Positions 19,859 to 27,864 of a stretch of 64,000 nucleotides of DNA are shown in pieces. The first letter of the stretch is position 1; each line of letters starts with the position of its first letter. The notes below the pieces were generated by a model. That model was not told the origin of the DNA and did no database searches. It was given only the letters and a program-made list of their open reading frames with translations. The position numbers and the translations under genes were made by a program. The stretch is from Methylomicrobium sp. wino1 (GTDB lineage: Bacteria; Pseudomonadota; Gammaproteobacteria; Methylococcales; Methylomonadaceae): NCBI RefSeq assembly GCF_003932755.1, contig NZ_CP024202.1, positions 2,418,001 to 2,482,000 on the forward strand, read 5' to 3'.

Positions 19859-20275
19859 TTAGACGGGTATAGACCAATCTTCCAGTCGGAGGCCAGGAAC
19901 TCTTTGAAACTCTGATGTGTTATTGGTCACTAGCGTTGCTTTGATGGCTAGTGCATGTGCGGCAATTAAAAAATCCATGGGGCCAATCGGCGTCCCTTGT
20001 GCCTGTAAGGTTGATCGGATAGGGCCGTATGCTGCGGCTGATGCGCGGTTAAAGTCGATCACTTCGAAATCGAGTAAAAAGCGTTCCAGCCGTTTGGCGT
20101 TATCGTTTTGTTTTTTACTGGCCGCGATACCAAATTCCAGTTCCGCCACGCTGATAGCGGAAATCCCAATGTTTTCGCGGCTCATGCCATCCATACGCTG
20201 GACGATGTTTTCAAAGCCGCCTCGCTGATTGAGCAGGAAGATGCATATATTGGTATCGAGCAAATAAAAATTCAT
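19859..20275 (-). CDS. vapC: VapC-type PIN-domain ribonuclease toxin
   Basis: 138-residue PIN-domain toxin. Acidic catalytic residues are visible: D in LLDTN (residue 7), E in VAELEFG (about 46), D in GPMDFLIAAHA (about 98) and the closing TNNTSEF segment. It starts at ATG 20275, immediately after the VapB stop, so the two genes form one minus-strand operon with antitoxin first. All PIN motifs are intact, so it is probably active unless neutralised. The substrate is typically tRNA or rRNA in this family; the specific target is unknown. Confidence 0.93.
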   Translation of the reverse strand: MNFYLLDTNICIFLLNQRGGFENIVQRMDGMSRENIGISAISVAELEFGIAASKKQNDNAKRLERFLLDFEVIDFNRASAAAYGPIRSTLQAQGTPIGPMDFLIAAHALAIKATLVTNNTSEFQRVPGLRLEDWSIPV

Positions 20276-20512
20276 TCAAAAATCCCGTTCCTGAAGTTCG
20301 GCCGGCTGTTGACGCTCAATGTCCATTGGGCCAATTTCCTGTAACATGGCTAACAAGCTTTCGGCTCGGTAGCGTTTGGGTAAAAGCACAACCATGTCGC
20401 CCAGTTTTTTGATGACAACTTCATCTTCATCAAACCGAAAATCCTTTGGTAATCTGACAGCTTGGCTGTTGCCGTTTGTAAAAATTCGCGCGGTTTGCAT
20501 GGCACTCTCCAC
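20276..20512 (-). CDS. vapB: VapB-type AbrB/MazE-fold antitoxin
   Basis: 78 residues. The N-terminal swapped-hairpin DNA-binding motif reads ARIFTNGNSQAVRLPKDFRF, followed by a flexible C-terminal tail that would bind the VapC PIN domain. It is directly adjacent to vapC (stop TGA 20276-20278, toxin ATG 20273-20275). Such antitoxins repress their own promoter; the roughly 200-base gap towards the divergent higB would hold both promoters. Confidence 0.92.
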   Translation of the reverse strand: MESAMQTARIFTNGNSQAVRLPKDFRFDEDEVVIKKLGDMVVLLPKRYRAESLLAMLQEIGPMDIERQQPAELQERDF

Positions 20513-20661
20513 TGTTAACTAAAATGTACATCCTTAATATATACGTCAAAACTCGGGATGACTACTTCTTTAATCAATCGTGCCGGTTTGAATAAAAGGA
20601 GGATTAAAGCGAAGCGTGATTGGTGCCCGTAATAGGGGTATTTTCTTTTCTGATGTTGAGC

Positions 20662-20710
20662 TTGATGTGTCGTGGGATTTTACTTATAATTACTCCCAAT
20701 ATGGGAGTAA
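20662..20710 (+). promoter_or_regulatory. higBA promoter with palindromic operator
   Basis: A -35 TTGATG lies at 20662-20667, then exactly 17 bases, then a perfect -10 TATAAT at 20685-20690. An inverted repeat with 9-bp arms TTACTCCCA/TGGGAGTAA and a 3-base centre covers 20690-20710, touching the -10 and the likely transcription start. higB begins 10 bases later. This is the expected layout for autorepression by the HigA (or HigBA) complex. Confidence 0.8.
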
Positions 20711-20719
20711 GAAGGGCCT

Positions 20720-21028
20720 ATGCGGGTCATTGCAAAAAGTACTTTAAAAAAGTTTTGGGAGCAACCCGCTTACCATGATGCCCAAGGTCCTCTTGAAAGC
20801 TGGTACGAGGAAGCCGTTAAAGCTAATTGGACTTCGCCGCAAGCGGTCAAATTACACTACGGTAATGCGAGTATCTGTAATAACAATCGCGTAGTTTTCA
20901 ACATCGGCGGTAATAAATACCGATTAGTTGTAGAAATGCAGTATCGAGCGGGTATTGCCTGGGTGAAATTCATTGGCACACATGCTCAATACGATAAGAT
21001 TAATGTCGAGAATATCAATGAATATTAA
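20720..21028 (+). CDS. higB: HigB-type toxin (RelE superfamily mRNA interferase)
   Basis: 102-residue toxin of the HigB family that pairs with a downstream HTH antitoxin. Recognisable segments are FWEQPAYHDAQ, VVFNIGGNKYRLVVEM and WVKFIGTHAQYDKI, typical of the HigB branch with an LxxW/H-x-x-YD ending. It overlaps higA (ATG at 21018 inside the higB end). The last third of this gene is duplicated at 18964-19163. Toxin-first order is normal for HigBA. Confidence 0.92.
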   Translation: MRVIAKSTLKKFWEQPAYHDAQGPLESWYEEAVKANWTSPQAVKLHYGNASICNNNRVVFNIGGNKYRLVVEMQYRAGIAWVKFIGTHAQYDKINVENINEY

Positions 21029-21377
21029 GCCTATCCGAAATGCCGAAGATTTACATGAGGCTTTTGAACGCCTTGAACTCATTTTTCAAGCCGAAGAAGG
21101 GTCGCCGGAAGCCGATGAAATGGAAATTCTGGTAACTTTGATTGAAGCCTATGAAAACAAGCATTACCCGATTACTCCGCCAGACCCGATTGAAGCCATC
21201 AAATTCAGAATGGATCAGCAGGGCTTGACTCCTAAAGATCTACAAGTTTTTATTGGGAGCAGCGGAAGAGTTTCCGAAGTGCTCAATCATAAACGTCCAT
21301 TGAGCTTGAAAATGATAAAGCGCTTGCATGATGGTCTTCATATTCCATATGAGAGTTTGTTAGCGGAAATTGCTTAA
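21018..21377 (+). CDS. higA: HigA-type HTH antitoxin
   Basis: 119 residues from ATG 21018 (MNIKPIRNAEDLHEAFERLE). The N-terminal half is acidic and helical and would bind toxin. Residues about 70-115 hold the Xre-type helix-turn-helix (LTPKDLQVFIGSSGRVSEVL, then RPLSLKMIKRLHDGL). The start is chosen at this ATG because it matches the family's usual N-terminus and overlaps the higB stop. It probably binds the palindrome at 20690-20710. Confidence 0.92.
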   Translation: MNIKPIRNAEDLHEAFERLELIFQAEEGSPEADEMEILVTLIEAYENKHYPITPPDPIEAIKFRMDQQGLTPKDLQVFIGSSGRVSEVLNHKRPLSLKMIKRLHDGLHIPYESLLAEIA

Positions 21378-21636
21378 CTTTGTACTATTGGATTTCACGG
21401 TTGATATACAGGTATGCATTGCTATCCCAATTATTTTTCCAGAATCTACAAATCCAGATAGTAGATTCAGTACATTGCCGTTGCCTCACGAAAGTTGAAT
21501 AGCACCGGATTATTTGTGTGAAGATAAAGCGGCAGGGTGCTCCGCTTCGGCATTTTTATGCGGATTTTGACTGGCATTTACAGGTAACATTACGGATTTA
21601 ATTGATAATAATCATGCGCTTTAGAGTGATGATTTT
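21378..21636. other. Spacer between higA and integrase
   Basis: No gene, tRNA or clear terminator seen. The stretch separates two genes whose 3' ends face each other. It contains AATCTACAAATCCAGATAGTAG, a loose inverted repeat around 21451-21475. Confidence 0.4.
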
Positions 21637-22842
21637 TTATTTCGGTAGATGATTCTCCAGGTGATAGCACCATTTTTCAAGCGCTTCTCTTTTTTCCGGT
21701 AAATAATCCCAGCGGTCATAGTGTTTTGAACTCACATCGTTCATCGCATGATTTTGAATGATGTCGCGAATGGATTTATGGATGCCTATTTCCCCCATCC
21801 GGGTCTTAACGGTTCGTCTTAAATCACGCGGGGTAAAAACAGGAAAGTGTGGAGAGTTTTTTTGTATTTGTGTCAGGGTATGACCAAGTGACGTTTTGTT
21901 GATTGAAACTTCCGGATTGTATCGTCCCGGCATTAAAAAATCGGAGTTGCCGGAAAATAACATAAGCTCTTCTAACAGCTTTTGAGCCAATGGGACGATC
22001 GGTAGCAAATGCCAGCGCTTATTTTTAATCCGTTCGGGTGGAATAGACCAGACTTGGCTTTGAAAATCGAATTCTGATTTTTTGGCTCCGGTTAATTCAA
22101 TGGGACGAAGACCATAAATCAGGAGAAGTTTTATCGCCAATAGCGTTGGGGTAGGGATGTTAAAGATTTTAGAGTGCCAAACAACGGCAATTTCCTCAAA
22201 TGAAAGCGTGCGTTCCCCAACTTTTTCTGCGGCTGCATTTTTAGGGACGGCTGACACCGGATTGGCGGCAATATTAAAAACATAGTCGTCGTTCAAGCTT
22301 TTGGGATCGTTGTCGTGAAAAATTCCAAGTTCGAAAGCCCGATGAAGATAAGAGCGCACCCGGTTGGCTTGAACGGTAGCTCCGCGTTGAATGATCGCGT
22401 GTAATACTTTTCGGATATGAGGAGGTTCAATGTCTTTGGCCGGCGTATTTTTATCGATCATCGTAAAGACGTTGTATACGATGTCGGCTTGAACTTTTTC
22501 CCACGAGCGTTTGCCTTCAAGACGCATCTGTTCAATATAATTGCTGATCAGATTCTCAAGGCTGCCATGAAGCACTTCGGGAGTTAGACTGGTATGCGAG
22601 CCCTGTAATAACTGTTCACGATTTATTCTGGCATTGTCGCGAGCCTCGGAAAGTCCAATTGACGGATAGCGCCCAAGGTTCAAGAATTTTCTTTTGCCAT
22701 TGAGGGCATATTGAAGAAAAAAAGACTTCGAACCGGAAGGCGTTACTTGGATACCAAAGCCTTTATCGACCCCTTTTTCGTACAGCCGATAAGGTTTGTT
22801 TTTGGGCTTTAACCCTTTGATGAGGTTGTCTGTAAATTTCAT
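21637..22842 (-). CDS. Tyrosine-family site-specific integrase with DUF4102 arm-binding domain
   Basis: 401-residue P4/IntS-like integrase. The N-terminal DUF4102 domain (about 1-90) has GFGIQVTPSGSKSFFLQY and LGRYPSIGLSEARDNA, a SAM-like core-binding domain spans about 105-190, and the catalytic domain runs from about 215. Active-site residues seen are R in LLIYGLRPIEL, the DLRRT box (R), H in IQNHAM and the nucleophile Y in SSKHYDRW. The usual H before xLR is D here (PRDLRRT), a known variation. It appears complete. The tRNA-Asn 3' fragment at 24849 is the likely attachment-site product of this or the second, broken integrase. Confidence 0.93.
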   Translation of the reverse strand: MKFTDNLIKGLKPKNKPYRLYEKGVDKGFGIQVTPSGSKSFFLQYALNGKRKFLNLGRYPSIGLSEARDNARINREQLLQGSHTSLTPEVLHGSLENLISNYIEQMRLEGKRSWEKVQADIVYNVFTMIDKNTPAKDIEPPHIRKVLHAIIQRGATVQANRVRSYLHRAFELGIFHDNDPKSLNDDYVFNIAANPVSAVPKNAAAEKVGERTLSFEEIAVVWHSKIFNIPTPTLLAIKLLLIYGLRPIELTGAKKSEFDFQSQVWSIPPERIKNKRWHLLPIVPLAQKLLEELMLFSGNSDFLMPGRYNPEVSINKTSLGHTLTQIQKNSPHFPVFTPRDLRRTVKTRMGEIGIHKSIRDIIQNHAMNDVSSKHYDRWDYLPEKREALEKWCYHLENHLPK

Positions 22843-23243
22843 GATGTCATGCCGTTGTGTTTTTCAATTTCAACAAAACGAAATTTTACGCAAACGATTG
22901 AAACAAAGAATGGTTTGCGTCAAATTGACATTATCATTTCAGAGATCGCCAATAAAAACAGCAAAAAACCGTTTATCAATTTCGAAGGGTTTTTCTGCTG
23001 TAAAATGGCTCTCCCACATTAACCGTGATTTTTTCAAATAATCGGTGAAGTCTTTAGCGTTTAAATGAAGCTCCAGAAGAAATGTCGGCGGGCATTCGAT
23101 GGTAATGGTTTGTTGTGCGGCGGCTTATTTTTTCAGTTAGCCAAAATCCTGTACTTTATAAAGGACTCAGCCCAGTTCAATTATTTGGCACAGCTTGCTG
23201 ATAATCTCACGATGCTCAAAGGTGAACACCATTAACGTAAACA
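22843..23243. other. Intergenic, AT-rich, no gene recognised
   Basis: This is upstream of the integrase, so its promoter should be here. The part near 23137-23230 may be the start of the eroded restriction gene that follows, but I could not align it to a family. No hairpin with a T-run was seen. Confidence 0.35.
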
Positions 23244-23249
23244 GTGATT

Positions 23250-23563
23250 CGCCTGATTGTTAGTCAAATTGTCTTTGGCGGAAATTCCATTTATATTCCG
23301 GACGTTATCGTTGAGTTGGATATTGGTCTCACCTTGATCGTTGAAACTAAAGGCCAATACAACGACAACGCAATCTTAAGGCCAAAGTCGCTGAACGCTG
23401 GGTTGATGCACTTAATCAAGCCGGTAGTTTCGGGTTGTGGCAATATGTTGTGGCGAAAGATCCAACCGAATTGCCCAAAATCTTGAATGATTTTTGTGTT
23501 TCTCAATGGGATGCGTTCGATCTTGAATTTGGGATATCACTTACTTCAACTTGCTACATTTAA
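23250..23563 (+). pseudogene. C-terminal remnant of a type III restriction (Res) subunit
   Basis: Two frames joined by a shift near 23385 give the end of a Res-type protein. YIPDVIVELDIGLTLIVETKG and QYNDNAIL are in the first frame. Then WVDALNQAGSFGLWQYVVAK and DPTELPKILNDF follow in the second, ending at TAA 23561. The PD...D...E-T-K pattern is the PD-(D/E)XK nuclease of type III enzymes. The helicase part is missing. A degraded echo of its leading bases recurs near 24640. Confidence 0.75.
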
Positions 23564-23631
23564 AACAAGCATTTATACGCTAATGGGTATTCTTAGTGCT
23601 GGCTGATTTTGTCCAGGAATTTTGAGGGAGC

Positions 23632-23964
23632 TTACAGTATCTGCAAAAAGGAAAGCTCAGGATTGTCGTGAAATTCGCGTATGCCATCCACTTTGTTTCT
23701 CAGCAAAAGCTGAATATGTCGATTGCTACAATTTCCGCGCCTTATCCAAATGACTTTTGGCGGATAACCTAATAAAGTGCTTTTGTCGTAAAAGTCTGAA
23801 TCTTTGCTTACCAGTGTGTAGCCGTGGTGCTTTGCATATTCCCAGACGACATGATCAGATTCGCCGCCTAAGCCGATTCGATCGACATGAGCGGAGCCGG
23901 GGAACGCGTCAATTAACGCGGCTACCAGCTTGGGCGAAAGATTCTCATCAAACAACAGCTTCAT
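23632..23964 (-). CDS. DUF5615 PIN-like toxin
   Basis: 110 residues. N-terminal KLLFDENLSPKLVAAL carries the acidic D/E pair typical of DUF5615, and TLVSKDSDFYDKS holds the second acidic cluster of the PIN-like fold. It is paired with a DUF433 protein whose stop overlaps this start by four bases (ATGA). This is a recognised toxin-antitoxin architecture (VapC45-like with VapB45-like partner). It looks complete. Confidence 0.85.
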   Translation of the reverse strand: MKLLFDENLSPKLVAALIDAFPGSAHVDRIGLGGESDHVVWEYAKHHGYTLVSKDSDFYDKSTLLGYPPKVIWIRRGNCSNRHIQLLLRNKVDGIREFHDNPELSFLQIL

Positions 23965-24194
23965 GAATTGATAACCATCAAATGCTTTTCACGGTCAGCA
24001 GCATAAGCTAGGCAAGCTCGAATATCGGCTTGCGTCAAATAATCGAAATCCTCCAATATTTCCGCTTCGGTCATGCCGGAAGCCAAATATTCAAGAATGT
24101 CATAAACGGTGATTCTTAACCCTCGGATACACGGTTTGCCGCTCCGTTTGCCGGGTTCAATGGTGATAATCGAATGGTAATCTAAGTCTGTCAT
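23961..24194 (-). CDS. DUF433 antitoxin
   Basis: 77 residues, DUF433 family: ITIEPGKRSGKPCIRGLRIT is the hallmark N-terminus, followed by ILEYLASGMTEAEILEDF, a helix-turn-helix-like segment. It is the first gene of a two-gene minus-strand operon with the DUF5615 toxin. Its start lies inside the residual 3' end of the broken integrase at 24175-24470, so it may be read from that gene's former promoter or one inside it. Confidence 0.85.
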   Translation of the reverse strand: MTDLDYHSIITIEPGKRSGKPCIRGLRITVYDILEYLASGMTEAEILEDFDYLTQADIRACLAYAADREKHLMVINS

Positions 24195-24470
24195 CGTGAT
24201 GATCCTTAACGGGTGCCGCCTTCATGGTCTTGGCTTCAAAATTGATATAGCCGCCGGTTATGTCATTGTCGGTTTATGGTTCGCTAATGCCTTGAACAAC
24301 GAAAAGGGTATCATGATCGCATCGCCGATTGTCAAGAAAGTGCGTTTCAGGTCGTGACTGCTAAACTCGATTCTGGTTTCTTTTAACACTTGAGCTATAG
24401 GTTTACACGAGGAATGTTTTTTACGACGTCTTTGGTGTCGCCGGTCAATGGTTGCAAGTAATAATGTCAA
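24175..24470 (-). pseudogene. Integrase C-terminal remnant (frameshifted)
   Basis: The minus strand encodes SSHDLKRTFLTIGDAI and FKALANHKP, the R-box and H/W-box region of a phage-type tyrosine integrase. After a one-base shift it continues NDITGGYINFEAKTMKAAP, carrying the catalytic tyrosine. The N-terminal two-thirds is absent. It is a second integrase, distinct from the intact one at 21637, next to the tRNA fragment at 24849. Confidence 0.75.
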
Positions 24471-24848
24471 GAACCAAATGAAATTCGCCGAATCTAAATT
24501 ATTATTGGTAATAATTCAAATGTCTGGATGCTACTCAATGCAATGACCGGTGGGGTGTTGGAAAATGCGATCATAACAACGAGGTTTCTCGTGCAAAGTC
24601 ATCTGCCGTATCTTCCAACAAGATCGCACCGGCATCAAAAGTGATTCGCCCGATTGATAGCAAATTGTCTTTGGCGAATATGGCAAATTCCATAGTGCTT
24701 TTTTAGTGCCTTTGGTAGTGCAATGAAATGAGAAAAATGGAACCTTGAAAACAACAAGAAAAATATTTTTCTTGTTTATATCAATAAGATCGAACTAAAA
24801 TGAGCTAACGTAGCATGGCTTGAAAACAGTTGAATTGGGCATTTTATC
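24471..24848. other. Intergenic with degraded repeat
   Basis: No gene. About 24637-24692 is similar to 23238-23292 (shared ATTGTCTTTGGCG core and flanks), a diverged short direct repeat that probably derives from the broken restriction gene. Confidence 0.4.
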
Positions 24849-24895
24849 GACTGTTAATCACTAGGTCGGCGGTTCGAGCCCGTCCGGGGGAGCCA
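24849..24895 (+). tRNA. 3' fragment of a tRNA-Asn (probable attachment site)
   Basis: Reads GACTGTTAATC (anticodon GTT in its loop), then a T-arm with TTCGAGC, an acceptor strand CGGGGGA, discriminator G and CCA. The 5' half expected upstream (TCCCCCG, D-arm) is absent, and the anticodon stem does not pair with the upstream bases. So this is not a working tRNA but the duplicated 3' end left by integration of an element into a tRNA-Asn gene. It is followed directly by a terminator, as a tRNA gene would be. Confidence 0.75.
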
Positions 24896-24903
24896 AATAA
24901 ATC

Positions 24904-24936
24904 AAGGGCTTACGTTACGCGTAGGCCCTTTTTTTT
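24904..24936 (+). terminator. Intrinsic terminator after tRNA-Asn fragment
   Basis: Stem arms 24904-24914 (AAGGGCTTACG) and 24920-24930 (CGTAGGCCCTT) with one T-G pair, then a run of eight T. A near copy stands at 25740-25771. Confidence 0.85.
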
Positions 24937-25037
24937 GACCAAAATTCCAACAGTCTCCCGGTGGGGGCGGTATCGGGTCGGAAAAAATCTGCACGACCTG
25001 TTAAGAACAAACTTCGCATCATCATTCAACATAGCTC

Positions 25038-25706
25038 ATGGCCGATTTTACGTTTACTCCAGCCGATTATCCCGAGATTCGTCATCGTATGATGGATTTG
25101 CACAGCAAAATTTTCAGAAAGCTCACGAAGGACGACATTAAAACCTGCGGTAAGCATTTGGGGATTTGGCATCAAAAGACATTGATGGTCCAAAACGAAA
25201 CCGAAATGGACTTGTTTACCGATTATGCAATGTTCGCTTATCGCCCACACGGCTTCAATATGGCGGAGAAATTCTTGCGTCTATTCAGTAAAGAGGCCGA
25301 TGCATATGAATTGGAATTGCTGCGCCGTATGAGCCAAGCGCATTATGCGATTTATCAGGTTGAAGAAACGAACGGCACCGATTCTTTGAAAGTTGTGGAT
25401 GTATTCAGTAAGGTGATTTACCGGCTGGTCGATCATCAATTGGCTAAAACCGCTCGTCAGGGAATGATTCTGGCTGGGCATCTGATCGATTTTGATGGCT
25501 TTTGGATTCAAACAGGTGGAACCGTTTTACTCAGCAAAGAAATCTTCCAAGCGGAGCAGGTCAAACGGATAATTGACCGGATTGATGATAATGAGTTGAG
25601 TCATTATCTGAACAAACCGGCAAACGGCGCTAAGCTGGCAAAAGCGATCTTTTCTGCGACTTTCGAACTGGATAAAACCTCCAATTTTGGGCATAGGTCG
25701 ATTTAA
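25038..25706 (+). CDS. Hypothetical protein (222 residues)
   Basis: Soluble, helical protein beginning MADFTFTPADYPEIRHRMMD. No family recognised, and no signal peptide or membrane segment. A central segment, FAYRPHGFNMAEKFLRLF, and MILAGHLIDFDGFWIQTGG are the most distinctive parts. It stands alone between two near-identical terminators (24904 and 25740), so gene plus one terminator may have arrived as a unit. Codon use looks like that of the intact genes around it. Confidence 0.7.
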   Translation: MADFTFTPADYPEIRHRMMDLHSKIFRKLTKDDIKTCGKHLGIWHQKTLMVQNETEMDLFTDYAMFAYRPHGFNMAEKFLRLFSKEADAYELELLRRMSQAHYAIYQVEETNGTDSLKVVDVFSKVIYRLVDHQLAKTARQGMILAGHLIDFDGFWIQTGGTVLLSKEIFQAEQVKRIIDRIDDNELSHYLNKPANGAKLAKAIFSATFELDKTSNFGHRSI

Positions 25707-25739
25707 ACAATCAAAGACAGACACTATCCCGTCCAAAGC

Positions 25740-25771
25740 AAGGGCTTACGTTAGTGCGTAGGCCCTTTTTT
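25740..25771 (+). terminator. Second copy of the tRNA-type terminator
   Basis: Arms AGGGCTTACG (25741-25750) and CGTAGGCCCT (25757-25766) with a T-rich tail. Similarity to the copy at 24904 continues about 35 bases past the T-run (shared TTGACC and GGTCTCCCG-like segments), so the duplication is larger than the hairpin. Confidence 0.8.
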
Positions 25772-26054
25772 ATTGACCGAATTTCTGATGGTCTCCCGAT
25801 CGGCATCGGGCGACAACAGCATTCCGCAAAGCGTGACAGGGGCTCAATCAATTGCATTGTGAAGCCTGGGTATCGAGTCGGTTGAGTTGTCAGTTGCGAT
25901 AAAACCACACATAATTTTCAAAGAGACGAACTAACCAATCAAAACTTGGCAATTATTTGCCTTTTACATCTATGATTGGTGGCAGGTTCGAGCTAATGGT
26001 TTAAAATCCTAGGCCGACGGTATTATTTGCTAACTCCCAAAGAGAGTATCCAAA

Positions 26055-26777
26055 ATGCTCCAACAGAAAAAACAATCAACAATTGATAGAGCAGATTATA
26101 TCTTTCTGAGAAGACAGTTGTTGGATTGGCGGGATAAACACGTCGAAGCCATTCAACATCACCTGAATCGTGAGCTTGTCTTGTTATTTCAAGAGCTGGA
26201 CGCAGAAATCGATAAAATGACTTTGCGGCAAACCTTCCAAAACAGCGCCTACGTAAAAAAACATGTAGAACCCATCTATAGCCGATGGCTAGAAAATGAA
26301 GTGACGTTTTTGATTGAATCTGCCCAATACGAACTTAATGTAATCTACGAACATCGATTGGAATATGAACGGCCCGATAATGAACTGAATCATAAGGACG
26401 ATAAGAAAAATATTTTGGAAACAACAACAGCCGTTTTATCCACAGGTGTTGCCGTTGCTGCCATACCCACAATTTTATCCTTATCAACAACTACCATATC
26501 GGCAGGAGGAGTACTTGGTTTTTTGGGAGTGACAACGACAGTGATAAGTTGGCCGGTCGCATTATCAGGGGGCGCGATTGTGTTGGGGTTGAGCGGTTTT
26601 GGCGTCAGTAAGGCAGTCAGGCTCAAATTCAATGCCGAAAAGCGCTTCAAAGACAAAATACACCAAGCTATTCGTGAATCAGTACTACCCAATGAAAAAG
26701 AAAATTCCGTATGCCAAGTTTTGCAGGCAAAAATTATCGGCGTTGCAAAAACCCTACTCGATGAGATAAAAACATGA
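26055..26777 (+). CDS. Unrecognised membrane protein, first gene of a three-gene cluster
   Basis: 240 residues. A charged helical N-terminal region (1-120) is followed by a hydrophobic, Gly/Thr-rich stretch (about 122-190) that could form two or three membrane segments, then a basic C-terminal tail. No family recognised. The next gene starts within its stop codon (ATGA at 26774-26777), so the two are translationally coupled. Membrane-inserting helices after a long helical domain recall effector-type proteins, but that is only a resemblance. Confidence 0.7.
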   Translation: MLQQKKQSTIDRADYIFLRRQLLDWRDKHVEAIQHHLNRELVLLFQELDAEIDKMTLRQTFQNSAYVKKHVEPIYSRWLENEVTFLIESAQYELNVIYEHRLEYERPDNELNHKDDKKNILETTTAVLSTGVAVAAIPTILSLSTTTISAGGVLGFLGVTTTVISWPVALSGGAIVLGLSGFGVSKAVRLKFNAEKRFKDKIHQAIRESVLPNEKENSVCQVLQAKIIGVAKTLLDEIKT

Positions 26778-27769
26778 TTCATGGCATTCCTTTTGCCGTC
26801 CCCGCTAAATTCTCAGCAGATATGGCTAATGGTGCTGTATATCGCATAGGCGCGTTATTGAAAGAACAAGGCACTGGAAAAATTGTTGCCCACGTCCAAG
26901 AAACCGGTATGGCGCAGCAGGTTCTCAGTGGACTAATGGGATTTCCTTTTTCACCTCTGAATACTTTAAATTTAGCCTCGACCGCCTATACCAACGTACA
27001 ACTCAATCAATTAAAAATCATGGTTGAAGGATTACAGATACTGCAATATGCCAACCTGGGCGTGGCGATTGCCGGTATAGGCGTGAGTGTAGCGGGTTTC
27101 GCTATGATAACTTCACGATTGAAAGGTATCGAAGGACAAATTACGCATTTGGCCGAGTCGATGAGGCAGTCTTTCCAGGATTTATTTGATAGGGAGTTAA
27201 GATCGCACTTTTCTCATGTTTACGTGCTATTCGAAAAAGCGGAAACGGCCGGCGCTTTATCAAACCCAACGAACGAACTGGTCAGCGTAGCTTCTCAGTT
27301 GACCGACGAAAGTGGATTTTTTCGAAATGAGATTATTCATTTATTGGAACAGAAACAATTCGATGCCGATTTGTTTACCTCGTTAGTCAGATCGTTAGCG
27401 CTATGTAATGCCGGGCGCGTGGAATGCCTCCTGTTAGCGAACGAACTGACGGCAGCGCATTGTGCAGCGGATATGATAGGTCGTCATTATCGGGATTTGT
27501 TTGATGACTTGGTTCCTACATACTTAGCCACTAAACAAATTGCCCGGCCCAATGAACAGAACAAAACGAGCTATAGTCGGTTGCGAGAAGAGCAACCGAA
27601 AATGAAATATTTGGTACAAGGACTCAGGGATGTGACGGAAGCCGCCTTAACCAAACCGTTATTGATTGAAAGTCTGATGGAACAAAAAATAAACGGTCGA
27701 GATTACATTATGAGCTTGCGTAACGAGAAACAGCATCCGCTATTGCTGTTAGAGCATATCGCAGCATAA
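26774..27769 (+). CDS. Unrecognised protein with one hydrophobic segment
   Basis: 331 residues, coupled to the preceding gene. A hydrophobic segment of about 20 residues lies near 92-112 (YANLGVAIAGIGVSVAGFAM), followed by a predicted amphipathic/coiled segment (LKGIEGQITHLAESMRQSFQ). The rest is helical and soluble, ending in RDYIMSLRNEKQHPLLLLEH. No enzyme motif seen. It likely works with its neighbours at the membrane. Confidence 0.7.
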   Translation: MIHGIPFAVPAKFSADMANGAVYRIGALLKEQGTGKIVAHVQETGMAQQVLSGLMGFPFSPLNTLNLASTAYTNVQLNQLKIMVEGLQILQYANLGVAIAGIGVSVAGFAMITSRLKGIEGQITHLAESMRQSFQDLFDRELRSHFSHVYVLFEKAETAGALSNPTNELVSVASQLTDESGFFRNEIIHLLEQKQFDADLFTSLVRSLALCNAGRVECLLLANELTAAHCAADMIGRHYRDLFDDLVPTYLATKQIARPNEQNKTSYSRLREEQPKMKYLVQGLRDVTEAALTKPLLIESLMEQKINGRDYIMSLRNEKQHPLLLLEHIAA

Positions 27770-27864
27770 ATCCAATAGCTCTACTATGCCCGCGCTATAT
27801 CAAATATATAGATTATCGTTATTTAAATAGAGATCATAACTTATAATTTCTAAAGAGAGAAAAA

